From the NCBI GenBank assembly GCA_003644175.1, contig QNBS01000152.1, positions 1 to 6,004 of the forward strand: a DNA stretch of 6,004 bases, written 5' to 3'. The position numbers and the translations under genes were made by a program. Of the stretch, positions 1-5,376 are shown one piece after another; position 1 is the stretch's first letter; every line of letters starts with the position of its first letter. The notes below the pieces were generated by a model. The model did not search any database, had not been told where the DNA came from, and saw only the letters and a list, made by a program, of their open reading frames with translations. The stretch is from Planctomycetota bacterium. Lineage in GTDB: Bacteria; Planctomycetota; Phycisphaerae; Sedimentisphaerales; Anaerohalosphaeraceae.

Positions 1-564
1 ACGGGATCCTTTCCGACAATTCACGAGATGAATAAATTTATCCTTTCCGCCGGAGGCATTCCAACGCACACGTGGCTAAACGGCCTCTCCGACGGCGAAA
101 AAGATATCGAAAACCTGCTCGCCGTCGCCATGAGCACCGGCGCAGCAGCCCTTAACGTCATCCCGGACCGCAATTACGGCGACGGGGTTAAAAGCGAAAT
201 ACTCGCCAACCTCTACCGCGTCGTCGAACTCGCCGAAAAACTCCACCTGCCGCTCGTGATGGGGACCGAAATGAACAGTCCGGGCCAAAAATTCGTCGAC
301 GATTTCGACTCGCCGGAACTGAAGCCCCTCGCAGCCGTCTTCCTAAAGGGCGCACACATCGTCTATGCTCATTCGGTACTTCAGCGTGCGGCGCATCTGG
401 GCTATACAGGCGACTGGGCAAAGAACAACTTCAAAACAACCGCCGACAAAAACGCTTTCTTTGAGACCGTGGGAAAAAAATTACAGCCGGCGATGCAGGA
501 CAAACTCGCAGACTTAAACGATAACGCCGATCCGCAGGAGATACTGAGACTCATCGCCGGCTGA
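1..564 (+). CDS. C-terminal part of a possible PHP/TIM-barrel-type metal-dependent hydrolase (5' truncated)
   Basis: The reading frame is open from base 1 to the TGA at 562-564, and 187 residues are visible. The Met at base 28 is internal: in-frame codons upstream (TGSFPTIHE) run on without a stop, there is no clear ribosome binding site before it, and the segment reads as mid-protein. Visible motifs are AGGIPTHTWLNG followed by LSDGEKDIENLL, then ALNVIPDRNYGDG and LPLVMGTEMNSPGQKFVDDF. The AGGIP-x-H-x-W stretch and the later G-T-E after a beta strand recall PHP or amidohydrolase-like barrels, but the main metal ligands expected near the N-terminus lie outside the window. Family assignment is therefore weak, and substrate and reaction are unknown. 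The next gene begins 15 bases downstream, so it is very probably co-transcribed with the dehydrogenase and rhaA. That places it in the sugar pathway, perhaps as a lactonase, phosphatase or isomerase; this role is inference only. Confidence 0.72.
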   Translation, partial: TGSFPTIHEMNKFILSAGGIPTHTWLNGLSDGEKDIENLLAVAMSTGAAALNVIPDRNYGDGVKSEILANLYRVVELAEKLHLPLVMGTEMNSPGQKFVDDFDSPELKPLAAVFLKGAHIVYAHSVLQRAAHLGYTGDWAKNNFKTTADKNAFFETVGKKLQPAMQDKLADLNDNADPQEILRLIAG

Positions 565-567
565 ACA

Positions 568-573
568 CAGGAA
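568..573 (+). promoter_or_regulatory. Ribosome binding site of the SorE-like dehydrogenase
   Basis: CAGGAA lies six bases before the ATG at 580, in the 15-base gap after the upstream stop codon. It supports this ATG and translational coupling within the operon. Confidence 0.6.
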
Positions 574-579
574 TTCGCA

Positions 580-2250
580 ATGCACTTTGAAATACCGAAA
601 ACAGCATCGGCCGTTCAACTTACGGGCCCGGATGAATTGACGCTGAACCGGCACAAACCGGTGCCCGCGCCCGGCCCTTACCAGATACTCTGCAAAGTCG
701 AAGCGGTGGGGCTCTGCTTTTCCGATCTCAAACTCCTCAAGCAATTCGCCGACCACGCACGAAAGGCCGACATACTCTCCGGGATCGACCGGAAAATCCT
801 CGACGAAATGCCTAATTACGTCCCGGACGACAAGCCCACCGTACCGGGCCACGAAACCGTCGTCCGCATCGCCGCGCTCGGCGACAAGGTAAAAGGCGTC
901 AACCTCGGCTCGCGATACCTCGTCCAGACCGATTACAGATGGCTGCCAACGCCGAATTCCAACGCCTCCTTCGGCTACAACTTCGAAGGAGGACTGCAGC
1001 AGTACGTCCTGATGGACCAGCGCGTCATCACCTCGCCCGGGGGCGAATTATTCCTCTTGCCCGCCGCAGAAAGCCTCTCCGCATCCGCTATTGCCCTGGT
1101 CGAGCCTTGGGCCTGCGTCGAGGAGGCCTACGCCGTCAACGAACGAACCACACTCAAAACCGGCGGACAAATGCTGCTCGTCGTCGATGCCGAATTCGAC
1201 GAGAAAAAATTCGCACAGTTCCTGAACCAATACGGCAGGCCGGCAAAGATTACGTGGCTGTCCCAGTCAACCGCACCCGGAGAACTCGACGTCGAAGTCG
1301 TCGCCGCGCAGAACCTCGCCCAACTGCCCGACGCTGCATTCGACGACGTCGTTTACTTCGGCGCCGATCCCGAAACCGTCGAATCGCTTTTTGCCAAAAT
1401 CGCCCCCGGCGGACTGCTTAACATCGTCCGGGGCAAAGGCAGATTCGACCGACCGGTCGCCTCCGCCGTCGGGCGCGTGCATTACGGCTGTATCCGCATC
1501 ATCGGAACCGTCGGCAGCGATCCCGCAGACGCCATGCAGTACATCCCTCCAACCGGCCAAATCTACGCCGGCGACTGTATCAATGTAATCGGCGCCGGCG
1601 GTCCCATGGGCGTCATGCACGTTATACGCAATATCTGTCAGAATGTCGAAGACCTCACCATCTATGCAGGCGACCTCGACCAACAGCGACTGACCCTTCT
1701 CTCGCGTATCGCACAACCAATGGCCGAGGCAAGGGGCGTCGCCTACATCCCCTACGACCCCGCACGGAATGCGATGAAGGCGTCGTTTAATTATGTCGTG
1801 CTGTTGGCGCCGATCCCCAAACTCGTCGCCGCCGCAGTTGCAGATGCCGCGCCAAATGCAATCATCAACATCTTCGCAGGCATCCCCGCACACATCACCG
1901 GCGACATCGATCTGGACACCTACATCGAAAAGCACTGCTACTTCATCGGCACCAGCGGCTCGGTGCTGAGCGACATGAAGACCGTCCTGGCCGGGGTCGA
2001 GGCGGGATCGCTCAATACCGATATCTCCGTCGCCGCGGTAACCGGTCTGGACGGAGCGGTCGACGGCATCGGCGCCGTGGAAAATCATCTCATACCAGGC
2101 AAGATTATCGTTTATCCGACGTGCGAAGGACTGCCCCTTACGCCGCTGGAGAAACTCGCAGAAACACTGCCAGACGTAGCAGCGCAACTCGACGACGGCC
2201 TGTGGAACATCAAAGCCGAAAAGGCACTGCTTAAACACTACAGCAAATAA
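580..2250 (+). CDS. SorE-like zinc-dependent medium-chain dehydrogenase with an extra Rossmann-like unit
   Basis: 556 residues. The N-terminal GroES-like catalytic domain shows the usual zinc-site elements: Cys46 in GLCFSD, His91-Glu92 in VPGHE, and Glu175 in LVEPWACVEEAY. The four-cysteine structural zinc lobe is absent. About 44 residues separate Cys46 and His91, an insertion also typical of L-sorbose-1-phosphate reductases. A canonical dinucleotide-binding loop GAGGPMG is at 338-344, followed by IGTSGS at 456-461 and a C-terminal tail with LPLTPLEKL and a G-L-W-x-x-x-A-E-x-x-LL-x-H pattern, both as I recall them in SorE. SorE is about 410 residues; this protein is about 146 longer. The surplus at about 195-330 looks like a second Rossmann fold without its glycine loop (GGQMLLVVDAEF at 195-206, FDDVVYFG, GGLLNIVRG, IGTVGS at 308-313). 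Probably a cytosolic NAD(P)-dependent oxidoreductase acting on a sugar, polyol or sugar phosphate. The substrate is not evident; rhaA 28 bases downstream suggests a deoxyhexose route. Confidence 0.85.
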   Translation: MHFEIPKTASAVQLTGPDELTLNRHKPVPAPGPYQILCKVEAVGLCFSDLKLLKQFADHARKADILSGIDRKILDEMPNYVPDDKPTVPGHETVVRIAALGDKVKGVNLGSRYLVQTDYRWLPTPNSNASFGYNFEGGLQQYVLMDQRVITSPGGELFLLPAAESLSASAIALVEPWACVEEAYAVNERTTLKTGGQMLLVVDAEFDEKKFAQFLNQYGRPAKITWLSQSTAPGELDVEVVAAQNLAQLPDAAFDDVVYFGADPETVESLFAKIAPGGLLNIVRGKGRFDRPVASAVGRVHYGCIRIIGTVGSDPADAMQYIPPTGQIYAGDCINVIGAGGPMGVMHVIRNICQNVEDLTIYAGDLDQQRLTLLSRIAQPMAEARGVAYIPYDPARNAMKASFNYVVLLAPIPKLVAAAVADAAPNAIINIFAGIPAHITGDIDLDTYIEKHCYFIGTSGSVLSDMKTVLAGVEAGSLNTDISVAAVTGLDGAVDGIGAVENHLIPGKIIVYPTCEGLPLTPLEKLAETLPDVAAQLDDGLWNIKAEKALLKHYSK

Positions 2251-2265
2251 CCGACGCGATATTTG

Positions 2266-2271
2266 AAAGGA
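2266..2271 (+). promoter_or_regulatory. Ribosome binding site that selects the TTG start of rhaA
   Basis: AAAGGA ends seven bases before the TTG at 2279. The ATG at 2271 overlaps this site and is in another frame that stops after 63 codons. The next in-frame Met of rhaA is far inside the conserved protein, so this site decides the TTG start. Confidence 0.65.
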
Positions 2272-2278
2272 TGGGCTC

Positions 2279-3547
2279 TTGGAAAAAGACAAAGCCATCG
2301 AACAAAGCTACTCTCTCGCCAGAGATGTTTACCGGCAATATGGAGTCGACACTCACGCCGCCATCGACAAGGTTAGCCAAATCCCGGTGTCGCTTCACTG
2401 CTGGCAGGGAGACGACGTCGGAGGATTCGAAAATCCAAACGCCGCTCTCGACGGAGGTATAGCCGTTACCGGCGATTATCCGGGCAAGGCGCGCACCGCA
2501 GCCGAACTTCGAGCCGACGCCGACAAGGCCCTGGCCCTCATACCCGGCACGCACCGCTTCAACCTCCACGCCATCTACGCCGAAACCGGAGGCAAAAAAG
2601 TCGAACGAAACCAACTGCGGCCCGAACACTTCAGCGCATGGATCGACTGGGCTAAAAGCAAAAACATGGGACTGGATTTCAACCCGACATTTTTCTCCCA
2701 CCCCAGGGCCGAGTCGGGATTCACCCTTTCCAGCTACGACGAAGGCATCCGCCGATTCTGGGTCGAGCACGGCATCGCATGCCGAAAAATCGGCGAAGCG
2801 ATGGGAAAAGCATTAGGCACGCCCACAGTCACCAACGTCTGGATTCCCGACGGCTACAAAGACATCCCCGTCGACCGCCGGAGCCCGCGACAAATCCTGC
2901 GAAAATCGCTCGATGAAATCTTCGCCGAACACATCGATCCCAAATACAATCTCGACGCCGTCGAAAGCAAGCTCTTCGGCATCGGCGCAGAATCCTACAC
3001 CACCGGTTCGCACGAGTTCTACCTCGGATACGCCGTCGCCAACAACAAGCTCCTCTGCCTCGACGCCGGACACTTCCATCCCACCGAAGTCATCAGCGAC
3101 AAAATCTCGGCGGTGCTGTGCTTCGTCGACGAACTCCTCCTCCACGTCTCCCGGCCCGTCCGGTGGGACAGCGACCATGTCGTCATCCTCGACGATGAAC
3201 TCAAAGCCATCGCACAGCAGCTCGTCCGCGGCGACTTCCTCGACCGCGTCCACATCGGACTCGACTTCTTCGACGCCGGCATAAACCGCGTCGCCGCATG
3301 GGTCATCGGCGCCCGCTGCATGATCAAGGCTCTGCTCATCGCAATGCTCGAGCCATTCGACAAATTGCGGCGGTTGGAACTGGCGGGCGACTTCACATCG
3401 AGACTCGCCCTGACCGAAGAGATAAAAACACTTCCATTCGGCGCCGTCTGGGATTATTATTGCCTCAAATCCGGCGTGCCTGTACAGTCGGCATGGATAG
3501 ACATCGTCAAGCAGTACGAAAAAAACGTTTTGAGCAAACGCGGATAA
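2279..3547 (+). CDS. rhaA: L-rhamnose isomerase
   Basis: 422 residues against 419 in E. coli RhaA, with recognisable identity throughout: [16 protein letters not shown] at 38-53, YPGKAR, LNLHAIY near the N-terminus, then LDFNP-x-x-FSHP, a stretch ending in [54 protein letters not shown] and a C-terminal YEKN-x-LS-x-RG. The enzyme interconverts L-rhamnose and L-rhamnulose in the cytosol, the first step of phosphorylative rhamnose catabolism, using a divalent metal (Mn). Metal ligands correspond to His265, Asp297 and Asp299 (E. coli His262, Asp294, Asp296), all present. Translation begins at TTG; the N-terminus [11 protein letters not shown] aligns with the E. coli start region, and a good ribosome binding site precedes it. 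The protein looks full length and intact. It sits 28 bases after the dehydrogenase, apparently in one operon. No rhamnulokinase (rhaB) or rhamnulose-1-phosphate aldolase (rhaD) is visible. Confidence 0.98.
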   Translation: MEKDKAIEQSYSLARDVYRQYGVDTHAAIDKVSQIPVSLHCWQGDDVGGFENPNAALDGGIAVTGDYPGKARTAAELRADADKALALIPGTHRFNLHAIYAETGGKKVERNQLRPEHFSAWIDWAKSKNMGLDFNPTFFSHPRAESGFTLSSYDEGIRRFWVEHGIACRKIGEAMGKALGTPTVTNVWIPDGYKDIPVDRRSPRQILRKSLDEIFAEHIDPKYNLDAVESKLFGIGAESYTTGSHEFYLGYAVANNKLLCLDAGHFHPTEVISDKISAVLCFVDELLLHVSRPVRWDSDHVVILDDELKAIAQQLVRGDFLDRVHIGLDFFDAGINRVAAWVIGARCMIKALLIAMLEPFDKLRRLELAGDFTSRLALTEEIKTLPFGAVWDYYCLKSGVPVQSAWIDIVKQYEKNVLSKRG

Positions 3548-3561
3548 AACACACGATAAAT

Positions 3562-3588
3562 AATTCGGTAACACTTTAGCCAAGTGTG
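3562..3588 (+). repeat. Left arm of a 27-bp imperfect inverted repeat, with an internal dyad
   Basis: This stretch matches the reverse complement of 3667-3693 at 21 of 27 positions, ungapped, by hand count. Within it ACACTT (3571-3576) and AAGTGT (3582-3587) form a perfect six-base dyad around TAGCC. It lies just after the rhaA stop codon. It could be a terminal inverted repeat of a small non-autonomous element, or one of two operator sites for a regulator. Confidence 0.6.
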
Positions 3589-3598
3589 ATGTCCGCTT

Positions 3599-3625
3599 GT
3601 CATTCCCGCGAAAGCGGGAATCCAG
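3599..3625 (+). repeat. REP-like extragenic palindrome (ATTCCCGC/GCGGGAAT)
   Basis: ATTCCCGC (3602-3609) and GCGGGAAT (3614-3621) form a perfect eight-base stem closed by a GAAA tetraloop. Together with flanking TGTC and CCAG it matches a repeat that I recall as scattered between genes in many unrelated bacteria, recognisable because its frames translate to peptides such as IPAKAGIQ, SRFRGND and PAFAGMT. Here the antisense frames give LDSRFRGND and WIPAFAGMT, and a plus frame gives VIPAKAGIQ. The core ATTCCC-N8-GGGAAT is also the pattern of neisserial dRS3 repeats. Such palindromes may be mobilised by REP-associated tyrosine (Y1) transposases; none is in this window. Confidence 0.8.
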
Positions 3626-3630
3626 AATAA

Positions 3631-3665
3631 AACAGCCTCCGCCGAAGGCGGTTTCCTGTTTTTTT
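3631..3665 (+). terminator. Intrinsic transcription terminator downstream of rhaA
   Basis: CCGCC (3639-3643) pairs with GGCGG (3647-3651) around a GAA loop, and an outer stem AACAG (3631-3635) pairs with CTGTT (3656-3660) across a small internal loop. A run of seven T residues (3659-3665) follows. This is a standard Rho-independent design on the plus strand. It should end or reduce transcription from the rhaA side before the permease. On the minus strand only a short T run follows, so reverse-strand activity would be weak. Confidence 0.75.
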
Positions 3666-3666
3666 G

Positions 3667-3693
3667 CACACATGGCTAACATGTTATACAATT
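3667..3693 (-). repeat. Right arm of a 27-bp imperfect inverted repeat, with an internal dyad
   Basis: Inverted partner of 3562-3588 (21 of 27 positions). It holds its own dyad, ACATG (3670-3674) and CATGT (3680-3684) around GCTAA. The TGGCTAA core is shared exactly with the left arm, while the dyad arms have changed sequence and kept symmetry. It ends two bases before the ribosome binding site of the permease, a suitable place for an operator or for the edge of an inserted element. Confidence 0.6.
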
Positions 3694-3694
3694 C

Positions 3695-3700
3695 GAAGGA
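3695..3700 (+). promoter_or_regulatory. Ribosome binding site of the NCS1-type permease
   Basis: GAAGGA ends eight bases before the ATG at 3709. This supports 3709 rather than the in-frame ATG at 3664, which lacks such a site and lies in the T run and repeat arm of the intergenic region. Confidence 0.7.
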
Positions 3701-3708
3701 ATGAGCGG

Positions 3709-5157
3709 ATGAACACGGATGAACTCAACGAAAGTGCCGAACCTGCCCCCCAAAACGACCGAAGCAGTGAATTCGAACGCCAACCCGTGCCGAAAAACGC
3801 CCTGTTGGGCTTCAAGAGCTTCATCGGCATGTACGCCGGCGAACACTGCGCAGGAACCGAGCTGATGATCGGCCCGCTCTTCGTCGCCGCCGGTGTAAGC
3901 GCATTTGACCTGGTAATGGGCCTCATCGTCGGAAACCTCCTCGCCGTTCTCAGTTGGATGTTCCTCTGCGCGCCCATCGCCACACGCACAAGGCTGACCC
4001 TCTACTACCAACTCGAAAAAATCTGCGGGCGAAACCTCGTAACGCTCTACAACCTCGCAAACGGCGTCATGTTCTGCTTCCTCGCAGGCGCAATGATAAC
4101 CGTCTCGGCGACGGCCGTCGGCGTCTGGTTCAAATTCCCAATGCCCGAATTAAATGACCTCTATCCCAACAGCGTCGGCTGGGTATTGGCAGTCCTGGCG
4201 GTCGGCGCGCTCATTTCAATCGTCGCCGCATACGGATACCAGACCGTCGCAAAATTCGCAAACATCGCCGCTCCATGGATGGTCCTCGTCTTCCTCGCAT
4301 TCGGTTTCGTAGGCTTGCGCGATTTCATCAACGCCACAGGAGCCGAAATACACTCTCTCGGAGATATCTGGCATCTGGCAAAAACGGAAATCTGGAAAGG
4401 CGGCGAGCCGCTGGAAGGAAAGGTAAAATTCACCTTCTGGCACGTAATGTTCTTCGCATGGTTCTGCAACATGGCCATGCACGTCGGTATGAGCGATCTG
4501 TCGGTCTTTCGTTATGCAAAGAAATCATGGTACGGCGTTGCCTCGGCGACCGGAATGTACGTCGGCCACTTCATGGCATGGATTTCCGCTGCGATCCTCT
4601 ACGCCTATCAACTCCATCAGGACCCGGCCAATACCGATGTACTCCCCGGCCCCTTGGCCTTCCGTGCCGCCGGTCTGGTCGGACTGTTCTGCGTAATCAT
4701 TGCGGGCTGGACCACTGCAAATCCAACGATCTATCGTGCGGGCCTCGCTTTCCAGGCGATCATCCCCAAGACCTCACGATTCACCGTTACACTTATTACC
4801 GGCGCTGTTGCGACATTAGCCGGCCTCTTCCCCGCCATCGCGATGCAACTGTTGGATTTTGTCGCGTTTTACGGCATGATTCTGATGCCTATGGGCGCCG
4901 TGATCTTTGTCGATTTCTGGCTGATCAAACGGTTCGGCCTGCAAAGCTCCTATGCCGAACGCAGCGGCAAGCTCTTCAACTGGGCCGCCGGCCTTGCATG
5001 GTTCGTTGCGTTCGGAGTATGCTGCATACTGGTCAAATTCGCAAATGTGCAGATATTCTTTGTCTCATTGCCCGGCTGGTTTGTCGCCGCATTCGTATAC
5101 ATCATCGTCAGCATGGTCTATCAAAAGAAAATCCGCCCTGTCGCACCAGAGGTGTAA
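3709..5157 (+). CDS. NCS1-family (purine/cytosine permease-like) transporter
   Basis: 482 residues from the ATG at 3709. An in-frame ATG at 3664 would add 15 residues, but those codons come from the repeat arm and the site at 3695-3700 favours 3709. A polar, acidic N-terminal tail of about 30 residues is followed by about twelve predicted membrane helices (roughly 51-63, 66-90, 114-140, 156-176, 185-203, 242-260, 276-300, 317-335, 357-377, 380-405, 424-443, 449-471). Helix-1/2 features (GMYAGEHCAGTELMIGPLF, then LIVGNLLAVLSW) and the later AGWTTANPTIYRAGLAFQ resemble the cytosine/purine permease (NCS1) family, inner-membrane secondary transporters usually driven by H+ or Na+. Classical NCS1 members carry nucleobases, allantoin, hydantoins or thiamine. 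Placement between rhaA and a sugar-type SDR suggests this branch may carry a sugar or a sugar-derived compound; that is inference. A small membrane protein follows 18 bases later. Confidence 0.85.
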   Translation: MNTDELNESAEPAPQNDRSSEFERQPVPKNALLGFKSFIGMYAGEHCAGTELMIGPLFVAAGVSAFDLVMGLIVGNLLAVLSWMFLCAPIATRTRLTLYYQLEKICGRNLVTLYNLANGVMFCFLAGAMITVSATAVGVWFKFPMPELNDLYPNSVGWVLAVLAVGALISIVAAYGYQTVAKFANIAAPWMVLVFLAFGFVGLRDFINATGAEIHSLGDIWHLAKTEIWKGGEPLEGKVKFTFWHVMFFAWFCNMAMHVGMSDLSVFRYAKKSWYGVASATGMYVGHFMAWISAAILYAYQLHQDPANTDVLPGPLAFRAAGLVGLFCVIIAGWTTANPTIYRAGLAFQAIIPKTSRFTVTLITGAVATLAGLFPAIAMQLLDFVAFYGMILMPMGAVIFVDFWLIKRFGLQSSYAERSGKLFNWAAGLAWFVAFGVCCILVKFANVQIFFVSLPGWFVAAFVYIIVSMVYQKKIRPVAPEV

Positions 5158-5162
5158 AATAC

Positions 5163-5168
5163 AAGGAG
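5163..5168 (+). promoter_or_regulatory. Ribosome binding site of the small membrane protein
   Basis: AAGGAG, a near-ideal Shine-Dalgarno sequence, ends seven bases before the ATG at 5176. It is the strongest such site in the window and is good evidence that the 59-codon frame is translated. Confidence 0.8.
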
Positions 5169-5175
5169 AATCACA

Positions 5176-5355
5176 ATGCGCGCAATCGCTCAGATAATAT
5201 CATGGCTCTCACTGGTAGCCCTGACCGTGCCTTCAATACTCTATCTGGCTGGCAGCATGGACCTGGACACCGTCAAAAGAATCATGCTTGTCGCCAGTCT
5301 CGTCTGGTTCCTGTCCGCTACACCTTGGATGTGGAAGGAAAAAGGCGCAAGCTGA
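5176..5355 (+). CDS. Small two-helix membrane protein next to the permease
   Basis: 59 residues, ATG to TGA, with a strong ribosome binding site. Two hydrophobic segments are visible: IAQIISWLSLVALTVPSILY (about 4-23), and IMLVASLVWFLSATPWMW (about 36-53). A short linker AGSMDLDTVKR joins them, and a charged KEKGAS tail follows. The first residues are weakly basic and there is no signal-peptidase site, so it is probably an integral inner-membrane hairpin. It lies 18 bases after the permease and 21 before the SDR start. I recall similar small proteins, with an L-D-x-V-K linker and a W-F-x-x-x-P-x-W-M end, beside permeases of this type in PVC-group genomes, but cannot check this here. A role as an accessory or stabilising subunit of the permease is plausible but unproven. 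It belongs to no named family that I recognise. Confidence 0.8.
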   Translation: MRAIAQIISWLSLVALTVPSILYLAGSMDLDTVKRIMLVASLVWFLSATPWMWKEKGAS

Positions 5356-5376
5356 ACTATAATGGAACATACCCAT

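Noticed and set aside
1267..2298. 343-codon minus-strand open frame opposite the dehydrogenase
   Set aside because: Antisense shadow of a conserved gene; composition is typical of the reverse frame of GC-rich coding DNA and no motif is seen.
2271..2462. ATG-initiated 63-codon frame overlapping the start of rhaA
   Set aside because: Its ATG overlaps the rhaA ribosome binding site, and the frame lies inside the conserved rhaA coding sequence with no motif of its own.
3682..3690. Extended -10-like sequence TGTTATACA before the permease
   Set aside because: Transcription would start about at the ribosome binding site, and no good -35 box lies at the proper distance, so it is not listed as a promoter.
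2813..3691. 292-codon minus-strand open frame opposite rhaA
   Set aside because: Mostly the antisense of rhaA; its first part translates the REP palindrome (LDSRFRGND), a known source of false frames.
3664..3708. Upstream in-frame ATG as start of the permease
   Set aside because: It lies in the terminator T run and repeat arm, lacks a ribosome binding site and would add 15 residues coded by the repeat. The ATG at 3709 has a good site.
3706..3725. Short direct repeat of CGGATGAAC at the permease start
   Set aside because: Nine bases repeated once within the coding start; compatible with chance.
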